Source: Archivesica marissinica
Taxonomy: Eukaryota > Mollusca > Bivalvia > Venerida > Vesicomyidae
Assembly (NCBI GenBank): GCA_014843695.1
Contig: CM026403.1
Coordinates: 1,554,460 to 1,618,459 of the forward strand
Length of the DNA: 64,000 nucleotides
Direction: 5' to 3'
Shown: positions 46,026-57,608 of the stretch, piece after piece
Layout: each line of letters starts with the position of its first letter
Numbering within the stretch: the first letter of the stretch is position 1
Notes under the pieces: generated by a model
Told to the model about the DNA's origin: nothing
Database searches by the model: none
What the model saw: the letters and a program-made list of their open reading frames with translations, nothing else
Made by a program: the position numbers and the translations under genes

Positions 46026-46418
46026 TCAAAATGCACTGTCAGTGTCTGAGTATTCATCCTGTTCACTTGCGGTGTCTGTTCCCTCCTCATCACTGACCTC
46101 AATAATGAACCGCTCACAAGCTTGTTCCACTGCAATGTCGGTATTGCGAAATCGCCCCTCTGCCTCTCTTGCATGCCTGCAGCAGTTCTCCCATTCAGAC
46201 GGTGTAACGCTGTTAATTGCCTCTTGAGACAATGCCATGACGTCCTTCATCTTGAATGTCAGATTCCCAGATGCTACACATCTCTTCACAATTGCCCAGT
46301 TCAATTCAATTGCGTTCAATTCCGCATGGTATTGCGGAAGACAAATACATGTGGGGCGAAACGGTTCCAGTGTGGAATCTAGACGATACTTTGGTGCCAG
46401 TTTGTTCCTTTTATTCAT
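46026..46418 (-). pseudogene. Tc1/mariner-type DDE transposase, C-terminal fragment
   Basis: The 130-codon minus-strand frame has CLPQYHAELNAIELNWAIVK, the block holding the last acidic residue of the DDE triad, then CVASGNLTFKMKDVMALSQE and an acidic C-terminus (SDEEGTDTASEQDEYSDTD). The earlier acidic residues are absent, so it is truncated at its 5' side. It aligns to the relic at 46880-47990 but has no intron at the corresponding position. Confidence 0.85.
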
Positions 46419-46879
46419 TTTAATGTTTACTAGATTCTATATCTAATCTATTATAACTCCACTTTCAAATATCTTGTGAAAGTGGTCACTAAATACTCAG
46501 TATTAGTGCACGAGAAAATCATGTTATAAACACCGCACGATAATCACAACATTATCGAAAGAGTCCATTGACTTGCTATAGGTGATTTTATATTACTATT
46601 TCATATACAAATTGACTATTTTGTAGTCTATAAAATTGTATGGTAACGTAGTGTGAATGTATAGTCGTTAGACTGGCAATACTTTATTTTCGGAGTATTG
46701 GTGGTCCCGCATTCAAATCACATTGTCTCCTTTTAATTGTTTGTACTTTCTATTTTTGTCTTATATATTATCGTGTCTGATTTATTTTCATTTCTCTCTT
46801 ATTTTAATAAGATTTATTCAAATCATGAACATAACAATCAAAGAAAACAAAGACGATAAGACACTGAAAGACGGTGTCG

Positions 46880-47990
46880 GTGTCTGAATAGTCGTCACTA
46901 TCATCGGCAGTATATGTGGCTTCTTCGTCGCTGACAGCTATCACGAAGCGCTCCATTGCTCGTTCCACTGCAACATTGCTTCGCCAGAACTGCTCCTCTA
47001 CGTCCCTGACATGTCTGCAGCATCTAGCTCAATCACCAACCGTGATGGACTTGACAGCGTCTTTAGTCAGCTGTTGTACATCAGCAGTATTATATGACAT
47101 GTTTGATAGCGACACTTTGCCTTTCACCTGACAAATGAATTGTATTAGAGTGCAGTGTTTAAACATTAAACAGTCAGCGCATACAACTCACCAGTGACCA
47201 TATCAGCTCAATCGCGATGAGCTCAGCATGGTACTGAGGCAGATACAGACACTCCTGTCCATGTTGTCGTAAAGCCTCGTCTAAGATGTATCTGGGCTCC
47301 GGATTATTCCGCTTGCAGATCTCCAGAAGTTCTGGCTTATACATGTCAGCCTGACACACAGTCCCGTTCCTCTGTAGCCATTTTATGATATCCCGCTTTC
47401 TTGTAGATTGTGTTGGGCATTTGTCTTGCTGTAAGTTATGGTAAGAGGCATTGTCCACGATTACGACAGACCGTGCAGGTAAAGTTGGGATTAGCTTCTC
47501 CGTGAGCCATTTGTAAAAGTTGTAACTATTCATCTCATTATAATCTCCTGTAGTGGAACGGGCCTTGAAAATAAGCTGTGCTCCCTCTATTAAGCCATGC
47601 TCACACCCGCATGTACAACAATTAGTCGTTCTCCTCTGATAAAAGGGATTTTCAGGGTAACCTTGTCACTCTTCCAGCACTTTCTGGCACTGTGAGTGGA
47701 ATGTACGTAAGATTCATCAGTGTATATGATAGGTCTGCCTTCTTCCTGGTACTGTTTTATCTTTCTGAGAAACCGTAACCTCGCTACAGTAACATCGTGT
47801 CTCTCCATCAGGACACTTCGGTTGGTGGAACACCGTTTCCAGACAAAACCGATCTCCTTCAGGAGGCATCGTAGAAAGGACACATTTCTGGAAAAGTTCA
47901 TGGTCTCCCACAATCGTTTCATAATCGAGTTTTCTGTCGGTACCTCCTGGTGTCGCTCTATCATGTCAAACACAGTTCGACGGATGGTAT
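46880..47990 (-). pseudogene. Tc1/mariner-type DDE transposase relic with a 64-nt intron
   Basis: The minus strand from 47973 encodes MFDMIERHQEVPTENSIMKR, KRCSTNRSVLMERHDVTVAR and the first acidic motif RPIIYTDESYVHSTHSARKC. After a one-base shift near 47607 it continues with SYNFYKWLTEKL, VVIVDNASYHNLQQDKCPTQ (second acidic motif) and YLPQYHAELIAIELIWSL. At 47191 a donor (CTG|GTGAGT) and at 47128 an acceptor (TTTGTCAG|GTGAAA) bracket 64 nt. Splicing restores VKGKVSLSNMSYN, matching the fragment at 46026-46418. An in-frame TGA follows (VGD-stop-ARCCRH). The 5' end is cut by a SINE at 47993. It is inactive. Confidence 0.87.
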
Positions 47991-47992
47991 CA

Positions 47993-48155
47993 CGATCAGT
48001 AGTCCAGTGGTAACACGCTGGACTGGTAATCCAGGGATCGCAGGTCTGTCTGTATCAATGCACTATCCTCCAAAATCTAAAATTACTAATCTATTCAGGA
48101 GGCGTCGCTCATATGTGCAACCGGTAGCGACGATAAATAAACGTAAATCACACAC
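47993..48155 (+). mobile_element. SINE family A, internally deleted
   Basis: The head up to the B box is joined directly to the body at 'tctgtctgtatca', so about 125 bp are missing. The tail is intact. It interrupts the transposase relic. Confidence 0.9.
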
Positions 48156-48169
48156 ACCCAACGAACACT

Positions 48170-48462
48170 CTGTAGTCCAGTGGTAAAACGTTGGACTGGT
48201 AATGCAGGGATCGCAGGTTCGAGCCCCCGTCTGACCCTAATAAAATTAACAGTCTTTCAGATGGGAAGTTAAACCGAGGTCTCGTGTCGGTGCTTTACAC
48301 CAGGCAGGTAAATGAACCAGAGGAGACTCTGGAATGGGTCGTTGTCTGTATCATTGCACTATGCTCCAAAATTCTAACATGACTAATCTCTTCAGGAGGA
48401 GTCGCTCATATGGGCAACCGGTAGCGACGATAAATAAACGTAAAATAAAACACACACACACA
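48170..48462 (+). mobile_element. SINE family A, near full-length
   Basis: A second copy starts 15 bp after the previous tail with ctgtagtccagtggtaaaac, so its first bases are lost. Tandem SINE insertion again. Confidence 0.92.
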
Positions 48463-48715
48463 ACATTACAGGCAATGCCATTTCGAATCTCAACATTAAC
48501 ACTGTGCATGGTGGACGAGATCGATAGCAGTTCTTGACAGTTGGTAAGATGACTCCTGATTCAGGTTACGGGTCAACGTTGTATTTAATCGAATTAGATG
48601 CTCTCTGTTTTTGGCGGAAGTTGTGAATGATTAAACAAATAACGAACACATTTGAAGATATATAATTTCTAATTCAGCATTATTTATAGCAATCTCTAAT
48701 AAATTAGTAATAATA

Positions 48716-48980
48716 CACTAGAGGACATAGAAAACGCACACCTACATTATATGATTATTATTACATGAACACGAAATACGCACACCTACATTATATGAGT
48801 ATTATTACATGAAAACGAAATACGAAGGATTCCATCAAAGATATCACATCTTTATTACAAAACACAAACTGAACAACTAAAAATATTCCAAAAATGTTTA
48901 AAACTATGTATTTATATAGTTATTGTTTTTCATGTAAAAACACACTTATCCGAAGTGTGCGTTTTCTATGTCCTCTAGTA
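48716..48980. mobile_element. MITE family E with a partial duplication at the left end
   Basis: The ends are actagaggacatagaaaacg and tctatgtcctctagta. The left subterminal segment cgcacacctacattatatga ... ttacatgaa-acgaaatacg is present twice in tandem (48735-48782 and 48779-48825). This is a first step of the expansions seen at 38 and 50 kb. Confidence 0.88.
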
Positions 48981-49499
48981 TAGCATGCAAACACGTTTTT
49001 AATAAATACTTGAAAGACAAGCTGATGCTTTGCATATATAGTGGGTAAAATACAATATATAATTAGTATTATATAAGCTTACCATGAAACATGTGAACAT
49101 AATCATCGAAAACACACTAAATTTATTTATTACATATACTGAGAGAAAACAAACGGTGCACTTTTATATTGAGCGTTACTTTTTCGCTACACATTTTAGA
49201 ATTATCGATTTTACTATCATGAGTGAAGAAAATAATGCTTCACACTGTCCACTGATTTACCCAATATTTCGCACATTTTGATACAAATTTGCCTATATCA
49301 TTTTCTAAAAGGATATCAATTTTACCTCTACGACAAGTACACAGTTTTTTTTTTGGTGTCAGTATGGTTGATAATGAAAGTTCTTGAGAAATAACTTCTG
49401 TGAAATAAATCGCATAGTTTCACTGGTAACATATTTCACTGCAGTGAGACACATTTCCCGTATTATCATTGTTGTTTTGCCAGACTACTTTATTGTTTT
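48981..49499. other. No gene seen
   Basis: AT-rich sequence. A 65-codon frame at 49084-49281 has no recognised domain. Confidence 0.5.
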
Positions 49500-49737
49500 T
49501 ATTTAAGTTTATTTAGCGTCGCTACAGGTTGCCCATTTGAGCGACGGGCAGTTTACCTAACAACACCTTTCCTGGCCAGGCTCCAGCGGTTAACCAATAC
49601 TTGGTGCACCAACCTCCGTAACTGCCAACTTTTTCATATAAAGATACACGGCCTGGGCGGGGCTTGAACATGTGACCATCAGTGATGATAGGTTACAGTG
49701 GTATACAAGTCAGTAACATTACCCACTCGACAACGAC
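49500..49737 (-). mobile_element. SINE family B
   Basis: Minus-strand copy: the tail (aagtttatttagcgtcgcta, caggttgcccatttgagcga) comes first and the class II-type head (ccatcagtgatgataggtta ... gtagtgg-type) comes last. Confidence 0.87.
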
Positions 49738-50510
49738 TATTTTATTTCTATTGTTTGTCCTAAAAAACGACATAGAACATGTAAATACAATAAACATCAA
49801 GTTACTGCTTATTTCAGTTTTACTCATTGGAATAAATGTATAGATAAAAGTTTATTTATCGTCTATATATTGGTATATGTGGATTCAAATACAGTCGAGG
49901 TAGGAGAAAAGAGAAAATGTAATGTATGCAATATCGACGAATATTGGCGACGAATATCATTATTTATTAGAATATAATCACTTTACAAATAGTAAAAACG
50001 TATTATAATAAACCAAACATATTTTATTTTGACGCCATTATGAATCCAAAGTTGAAAAATATAGCGAAATATAGAAAAATATGTCTATTTATGAAAGAAT
50101 TATAGAAAAGTTTAAATAATACATTATCAAAATCATATATATGTTTGAAAACAGCTTTCAATCCCGATGGGAAAATAACTTTCAACACAACAATGGCATC
50201 GTATTTATGGATAATATATATATCATGTAATGTATATGTTTTATTTATATATCATTAATATTATCATGTAAGCATGAACATAGTTAATAAAATTATTGTT
50301 GTTGTCGAGGTATAAATCTAGAATTGTTATTCAATATTATATTGTGCAGTGTGACCTAGGTACTAGAAGTGTGGCGTGCACGGCTAGTGGTTCGGGATAC
50401 TACATGCTTGCAATGTGACAAAACATTATAAATGTGATAACTATGAAAAGAAAGCACATTATATCGTTGTAAGTGTTGCTTCTACAATGTCTGTGAACAG
50501 AACAAATATA
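49738..50510. other. No gene seen
   Basis: Very AT-rich sequence with no frame or repeat recognised. Confidence 0.55.
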
Positions 50511-51209
50511 TACTAGAGGACATAGAAAACGCACACCTACATTATATACTAGAGGACATAGAAAACGCACACCTACATTATATACTAGAGGACATAGAAA
50601 ACGCACACCTACATTATATACTAGAGGACATAGAAAACGCACACCTACATTATATACTAGAGGACATAGAAAACGCACACCTACATTATATACTAGAGGA
50701 CATAGAAAACGCACACCTACATTATATACTAGAGGACATAGAAAACGCACACCTACATTATATACTAGAGGACATAGAAAACGCACACCTACATTATATA
50801 CTAGAGGACATAGAAAACGCACACCTACATTATATACTAGAGGACATAGAAAACGCACACCTACATTATATACTAGAGGACATAGAAAACGCACACTACA
50901 TTATATACTAGAGGACATAGAAAACGCACACCTACATTATATACTAGAGGACATAGTAAACGTACACCTACATTATAATGATATTATACATGAAAAACGA
51001 AATACGAATAATTCCATCAAAGATATATACACTAACATAAACACAAAAAGCCTGAACAACCTCAAATATTCAACATGTTTTACACAAACATTATGTTCTT
51101 TACATAGTATTGTATTGTTGTAAAAAACCACATACCCAGTCCGAGGCCCCCCACCTCCCCCCCCCCCTCCCCCCCCTCGCCCCCAGTGTGTTTTCTATGT
51201 CCTCTAGTA
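50511..51209. mobile_element. MITE family E with left end expanded into a 36-bp array
   Basis: Thirteen tandem copies of tactagaggacatagaaaac gcacacctacattata (36 bp, 50511-50977) replace the single left terminal repeat. The interior (aatacgaataattccatcaa; degraded further on) and one right end (gttttctatgtcctctagta) follow. All but one or two units are identical, so expansion is very recent. A minus-strand 164-codon dodecapeptide frame over the array is an artefact of the 36-bp period. The interior at 51000-51185 is abnormally corrupted and contains a C-only tract. Confidence 0.93.
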
Positions 51210-51879
51210 TACATACATAATTATATAACATATCATTACTAATGGGTTATTTGAACATATTGAAATAAATGTAAGCACTCGGGTATGATTCGGAACATAA
51301 ATCAATTTATATACATGCTGAACTATAACTTAAAATTTGAATTGAAGGGTAAAAAAATCAAAACTTACTTTTCAAATGGTATAGATGAAAACTTTTGGAA
51401 TATGTAATACCTCCATTCGTTATTGTTATATTTTATATTTTGTGTCGCATTTAAGGCAACGCAATATGGCGAACAAGGAACCAACATGTTGAGTAACTGT
51501 GTACAGATGATAAGTATTGTTATCTTGCTTCCATTTTAAGATATAAAGAACATATTTGTTATATACTTCAAGTTCACGTGAATATTTGTTAAACATGGAA
51601 ATAACGATTATCAATGGGTGTTCAAACATAACAAGTATCAACAATATTTCATTAAATAATCAATATACGTATATATTATATAGTAATACAAATATGCATA
51701 GAAAATTGTGTACATTATTTTATTTGTGAGCACTGTTTTATGTGAACTATGCAAAAGCTGATAACACACCCATATCTAATCTGATCAGAGGTGATTCTGA
51801 GTTCTTAAAACATATTCTAATTTGCACGATAGTGCTCTTTATCCCTGACAGAATCTTAAAAATCAGTATTTTAAATATT
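51210..51879. other. No gene seen
   Basis: AT-rich sequence. Frames at 51426-51644 (-) and 51742-51999 (+) lack recognisable domains, and the second runs into a MITE. Confidence 0.5.
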
Positions 51880-52415
51880 TTAAAGCGACACTACATCGGA
51901 TCGGTGAAATCGCAACTGTCTGCAGAATGTAATATGCTATTATATGGTATAATTTCTTTCCAAATATTTGCCTCAAAAACTGAGTATTTCAACAAATAAA
52001 CAAACGTCGTATACGCGGTATGTTGACATAGCAACATAATGTAAATAGGATCGACATCCATGCGTAATACAACGCGTGTATCCTGAATAACATGAGATAA
52101 GGTACATATTTACCGTGATATCTCACATGTGTGCGTATGCATATTTATTTGTAGACTAATCTTAGTTAAAGTATCTCCAATCGACAGTATCGCGAGTTTA
52201 GTATTGACTCCAATAACAAACAAACGGCAATGCAGGAATGTGGATGACCGTTATATGAAATCCTAATTTATCATTTGAAAATGTGTAGACCACAAAAACA
52301 CTGTTTATTGATTCAATGTTAGTGTTCGAGTGTATTCAGAAGAATTTGTAGTAGCAATGCATTCATATGTAAAAAATGCATTTTATTTGCTTTTTGCAAT
52401 GTATTTCCGCTTTAA
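51880..52415 (+). mobile_element. TTAA-ended MITE (family F), full-length
   Basis: It begins ttaaagcgacactacatcgg and ends gcaatgtatttccgctttaa (slightly degenerate right end). The 536-bp interior follows the family. Confidence 0.86.
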
Positions 52416-53550
52416 AGTCATTATTAGGGATTTTACATAGTTTTTAGAAAGTAAGATACAGAGGTTATTTGTGTTTATTAGTGTAATAATCGTGATGAAC
52501 GAAATATGTATTTCCACTCGTGGTAATACAAATTTCGGCGATCACTCGATGAAATAAAATCATATCTTGCACTGATAAACACACGTCTAATGGAGAAAAT
52601 CTCAATAAGCTTTAAGCTTCCGATTTAATCCATTTTCGTTTTGTATACAATGTATATGTAATGTACATTATTATCGAATACATATGTTTAAACCAAACAC
52701 ACGTCTTTTTCCTTTATGATTTCCAATGAATTTGGCTAATATAATAGTTGTTTTCAAATTGTATTCATTTATACTGCCCTGTCTGGAGCCTCATAGCACT
52801 ACATGACACAACCTCACAACCACTTCTGATACAGTTCGTGTATACTTTTCAAGTTAGTTTCTGTTTGATGAGAAAATTTAAAAACTACAGACAAAACAAA
52901 TTCATCAGAATGTATTACTTAATAATTGTCTGTTCGTGATAGTCAGAAAATAGCCAAACTACAAAAGTACATCTAACCGTGGAATACGAAACGGAACCAG
53001 TGGCAAAGACAATGCCATCGATCACTGTTTCAAAGCGGTATAAGATGGAGTTTTCCTTTCACTGAAAAAAAACTATATCATTCATTGGAATCCATAAACG
53101 AAATGTTTCTCGTACTGTAAAATGCTATTGTCTCTGATAATTCTCATTATATGAGACAGAAATAAAAATGTAATATATAGAAATAAATGGTGTATTATTA
53201 GTGCAGAGTGACCTATCTCCTTTAGAGGTTATATGAATATTCATAAGGCATAACTTATTGTTGAAAATAAGTAACTGTTGTGTAAGGTAAATGTATTCCA
53301 CGCAGTTCGGGTACAATTACAATTGTCACTAATCCTATAATACCCTTATCTACAAAGTGTACTGTTGGTACTTGTATGCGAATAATAGATGAACCTGCAC
53401 CAACTATAGTATATATACAGATACAGGTATATATGCATGCATTATGTGACGTAACATAATTATAAAGAATATTAAAATGCATGGTCCAGTATTCTAGTAC
53501 ATGCACTACAAATGCAGAGGTTGTAAGTTTGACATGGACTCGTCTGTTCT
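52416..53550. other. No gene seen
   Basis: AT-rich sequence with several 60-80 codon frames and no recognisable domain or splice structure. Confidence 0.5.
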
Positions 53551-53835
53551 GTTTTTACGTTTATTTATCGTCGCTACCGGTTGCACATATGAGCGACGCC
53601 TCCTGAAGAGATTAGTTATTTTAGATTTTGGAGGATAGTGCATAATACAGACAGAGACCCATTCCAGAATCTCCTCTGGTTCTTTTACGGGCACGGTGTA
53701 AAGCACCGACACGAGACCTCGGTTTAAAGTCCCATCTGAAAGACTGTTAATTTTATTAGGGTCAGACGGGGGATCGAACCTGCGATTCCTGGATTACCAG
53801 TCCAGCGTGTTACCACTGGACTGCATATCCGTCTG
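53551..53835 (-). mobile_element. SINE family A, with target-site duplication
   Basis: A full minus-strand copy flanked by the direct repeat atggactcgtct (about 53534 and 53836). Confidence 0.94.
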
Positions 53836-53945
53836 TATGGACTCGTCTCTGCCTAGTAAATAGTATATGTATCCTCTTGAAAGCATGCATTTAAAGCAAT
53901 GTGTTCACCTTTGCAAGAAATGCATAAAAGAGGATAACGAGCCAA

Positions 53946-54033
53946 ACGCAATACTATATGGTACCACTGTTCACGTACCGAAAGTGAAACGCAAATACTA
54001 TATAGTACCACTGTTCACGTGCCGAAAGTGAAA
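53946..54033. repeat. Two direct copies of a ~44-bp sequence
   Basis: acgcaatactatatggtacc ... cgaaagtgaa is followed by a second copy with two or three changes. Minor local duplication. Confidence 0.85.
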
Positions 54034-54427
54034 CGCAAATAACAGAGATCCCATAGCTTGAAATTAAGTGTTGTTTGTTTTCCTTGTGTTTTGATTGTTT
54101 TTAAATAGTCTCTTTGTATAGGATATATCACGAATTGGCCCGTCTTAACGAAATATACACCGAGCGAAAATGGTATAAATTTGGAAAATAGACCATACGT
54201 TCTCGGTTCAAATTTGTTCAGTTTTATATGCTAACTAAATTTCTGCTAGTGTTTGTTTTAGAAAATAATGATTCCGAGACGCTATCAATACTGGAAACAT
54301 CAACATCACTACACCACGTTAGAGTTAAAGACTAGTGTCACGTGGAATTAAGGAGAACGAAATTCCACATAGGCAGACCTAGCTGCAAACACATGGAGGT
54401 GTGCGAGAACTGTTTGTTGTTTGTTTG
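54034..54427. other. No gene seen
   Basis: AT-rich unique sequence before a family B SINE. Confidence 0.5.
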
Positions 54428-54690
54428 TTTGTTCGGGTTTAACGCCTGCATCAGCACCATTTTGGGCTATATCACCGGTGGGCAGTTTACATAGCAACAC
54501 CATTCCTGGGCATGCTCCAGCGGCTAACCAGTACTTGGGTGCACGCACCAACCTCCGTAAGAAACTGCCAACTTTTTCATATAAATAAGACACGGCCTGA
54601 GCGGGGCTCGAATCCGTGAACATCAGTGATGATAGGTTACAGTGGTATACAAATCAGCGACCGTAACCACTCAACCACGTAGGCGGACAC
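54428..54690 (-). mobile_element. SINE family B with a different tail
   Basis: The head and body match family B (ccaacctccgtaagaaactg; gatgataggttacagtggta), but at the tail end the usual 'gcgacgttaaataaac' is replaced by ccggtgatatagcccaaaat, ggtgctgatgcaggcgttaa acccgaac on the minus strand. This is a variant 3' module. Confidence 0.8.
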
Positions 54691-54705
54691 AAGTATTATT
54701 TAGCT

Positions 54706-54900
54706 AACAAATTTATTTGAGCTCGGTTGCGAAACAAGTTATTACAACATTACTTTACTCGCTCTCAATACCTCACTCCTCATCGATTCCACCGCCATGA
54801 GGGTTAGAGAAGAGGCAATGTGCATATAAGAGTTTTGCGGGTTCGAACTCACAACCTCTCGATTATGAGGACGAAACTGTATACATCTCACCAGGGATGT
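54706..54900 (-). mobile_element. SINE family D-related copy, diverged head
   Basis: Tail aaatttatttgagctcggtt gcgaaacaagtt and body (catcgattccaccgccatga) are of family D; the B box (gcgggttcgaactcacaacc) and head differ. It lies immediately beside the family B SINE. Confidence 0.75.
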
Positions 54901-55133
54901 TCCATCTATTGTATAGTCTGCAAATGTAACGCATGACTGCTGCAAGTAACACTTGACACTTGGACTGTGTTGAGGGCTAGATAAATCACAATCTAACATA
55001 AATAAATTATGTGTCGATTGTTCGTAGCAGGGATCTAGTAATATAGATATATAATGTCATCTCTATATTCCAACTTTCGGCTTAAAAGCCTTTTTTACTG
55101 GAAACATAAATAATCCAGCTAATACAAGCTTGT

Positions 55134-56045
55134 AAGTCACTGTATTAGGTGGAGTATCAAGCGTGTAAGACAATGTATTAGGTGGAGTATCAAGCGTGTA
55201 AGACAATGTATTAGGTGGAGTATCAAGCATGTAAGACAATGTATCAGGTGGATTATCAAGCGTGTAAGACAATGTATTAGGTGGATTATCAAGCTTGTAA
55301 GACAATGTATTAGGTGGAGTATCAAGCTTGTAAGACAATGTATTAGGTGGATTATCAAGCGTGTAAGACAATGTATTAGGTGGATTATCAAGCTTGTAAG
55401 ACAATGTATTAGGGGATTATCAAGCTTGTAAGACAATGTTATAGGTGGATATCAAGTTGTAGGACACTGTATTAGGTGGATTATGAAGCGGTAGACAATG
55501 TATTGGTGGGGAGTATCAAGCGTGTAAGACAATGTAGTTTAGGGGTGGTGGTATCAAGCTTGTTAGACAAGCTTAGGTGGAGTATAAAAGCTAGTAAGAC
55601 AAGTATTAGGTGAGAGTATCAGCTTGTAAGACAATGTATTGGTGGATATCAAGGTGTAGAGACAATGTATTAGGGGATTTATCAAGTCGTGTAAGACAAT
55701 GTATGAGGTGGATTATCCAGCTGTAAGGACAATGTATAGGTGGCATTATCAAGGTGGTAGACAATGATTCGGTGGAAGTATCAAGCGTGTCAGACAAATG
55801 TATTAGGTGGAGTATCAGCTGTACAGACAATGACTTAGGGGGAGTATCAGCTTGTAATAAGAACAATGTATAGGGGGGTATCAAGCTTGTAAACACTGTA
55901 TTAGGTGGAGTATCAGCTTTAAGACCATGTATAGGTGGATTATCAAGCGTGTAAGACAAATGTATTAGGTGGCATTATCAAGCTGTAAAGAAACAATGAT
56001 TAGGGTGGATTATCAAGTTGTAAGGACCAATGTATAGGTGGATTA
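55134..56045. repeat. 33-bp minisatellite, regular then corrupted
   Basis: The unit is gtaagacaatgtattaggtg gagtatcaagcgt. Units from 55134 to about 55405 are regular; from there to 56045 nearly every unit carries small insertions or deletions. The period of 33 creates open minus-strand frames that are not genes. Confidence 0.93.
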
Positions 56046-56311
56046 TTCTATGTTCGGTGAAAAGCTTTAAGCCAAAAATAATAGGATATCTCATTATATC
56101 CAAGTTTTAAGATAGTATAGTGACGAGCTGCATTAAACAGAATGTGGAGTGCTTGCTTGGTGTCGCTTTAGAAAATAACTCTCCGTTCGTCTGACTTCGG
56201 TATCGAAGGACGGCCTTTTGCAGATTAAACACGGCAACCTAAAATATTGCAGAGAAACAGGTCTGTCAGTAACATTATACAAATGTACACGTTAATTTAA
56301 TGTAAATAGAT

Positions 56312-57535
56312 GTAAAACCAGTCTTAAGCAGGCCAGCGAAGGGAATAATAGAAAGTTGTCGCTTAGCACAGGTGGGTTGCTATAGAGGTCAAAGGCATGC
56401 GGTTAATTACAAACAACCATCTTGGTAATCTGAAAAACTGTGCTTAATACGGGTGCGCTTATAGGGCTGACCACAATCAGGTTTGACGGTACATTGATAT
56501 TCTCGTCATACAGTTTGCACTTATATATATATAATGTGTGGTGTACTTTAAAAGACAATCCAAATACATATATAGCTCAAGGCTATTCTAATCGGCAGTT
56601 TAAAATAGGATTGACATTAAGTTCGCAGGTTTAAAAAAAACTGGATTAAACCTATTAAGAAACGTGAGATATCCAAATCGAAACCCATTGTAAACATTTG
56701 TGTTCGTGAGTGTTTTATATATTAATTTAAAACATTGATTCTATCATACGTATTGTTCCATGGCTAGTTCCGCTCTAGATCATGGAGGCCCAAGAGGAAC
56801 GATCCACGTCAGGTCAGGGGTAGCAGCGGGTGGGTTTGGGGGAGTGAAGTCGCAAGTTATTTTTTTTTTTGTTTTTTGAAATCAGGATTTTTTTTAAAAA
56901 TCATTATCTTTGTGACAATTATTTCCCAATAAAACCGTCATGTAGTTTAGTCAAAACATTATCTGGACGTTAGGGACGGGCAGTTAACTAATGTTGGAAA
57001 GAGCTTGTGGTCCAACCATTGTGTTTATCATGCTTGTGTACTTACGTAATGTTGATTACGTATTGCTGTACTGTTACATGTATGATAAATTCAATAAAAT
57101 ATGATTAAACAAAACTCCACGTCAGGTGATACGTTACATATATGTTACATTTGTTTAAGTATTATTTATTTTATAACGATTACGAAGCAAGTTTTAACAA
57201 CTTATATTACTCACTATCGTTGGCGCGGATGAAAAAAATCTATGTTAGATAAAGTCGATAAACTGACATCTTCGCTTATATGTGAGTGAGTGACAATAAA
57301 TTGCAATTATAAAAAACGACAAAACTACATAACGGCAGAAAAAAAATCTTTGAAATTTGGGAGGGTGACTTTATAGATCAGCAAACATATATTTATTTTA
57401 CGATTAATCATGTGCCTTACAAATGCTCTGTTCAGGCCAAAGTTGAGGTTTGTGATGTTTAGTTTAAAGTTGATTTATTTTACAACGATTGCGAAGCAAG
57501 TTTTAACAACTTATATTAATCATTCTCGTTGGCGC
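56312..57535. repeat. 1.2-kb tandem duplication, left copy
   Basis: The left copy of a direct duplication whose right copy is at 57609-58826. It holds a pogo-like MITE (56312-56491), unique sequence and two family C tails in minus orientation (about 57154-57235 and 57466-57535). The last 445 bp or so match the right copy with about two substitutions, while the first 780 bp differ by many one-base indels. Confidence 0.92.
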
Positions 57536-57608
57536 TAATCACTGCGCTAATCGGACAACCTTACATGTACAAGAGTAACATATGTGTATACAACAATGTA
57601 CATATATA

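Noticed and set aside
50400..50894. 164-codon minus-strand frame with dodecapeptide repeats
   Set aside because: It is the 36-bp expansion of a MITE end, not a gene.
54348..54623. 91-codon minus-strand frame
   Set aside because: It translates a family B SINE and has no independent support.
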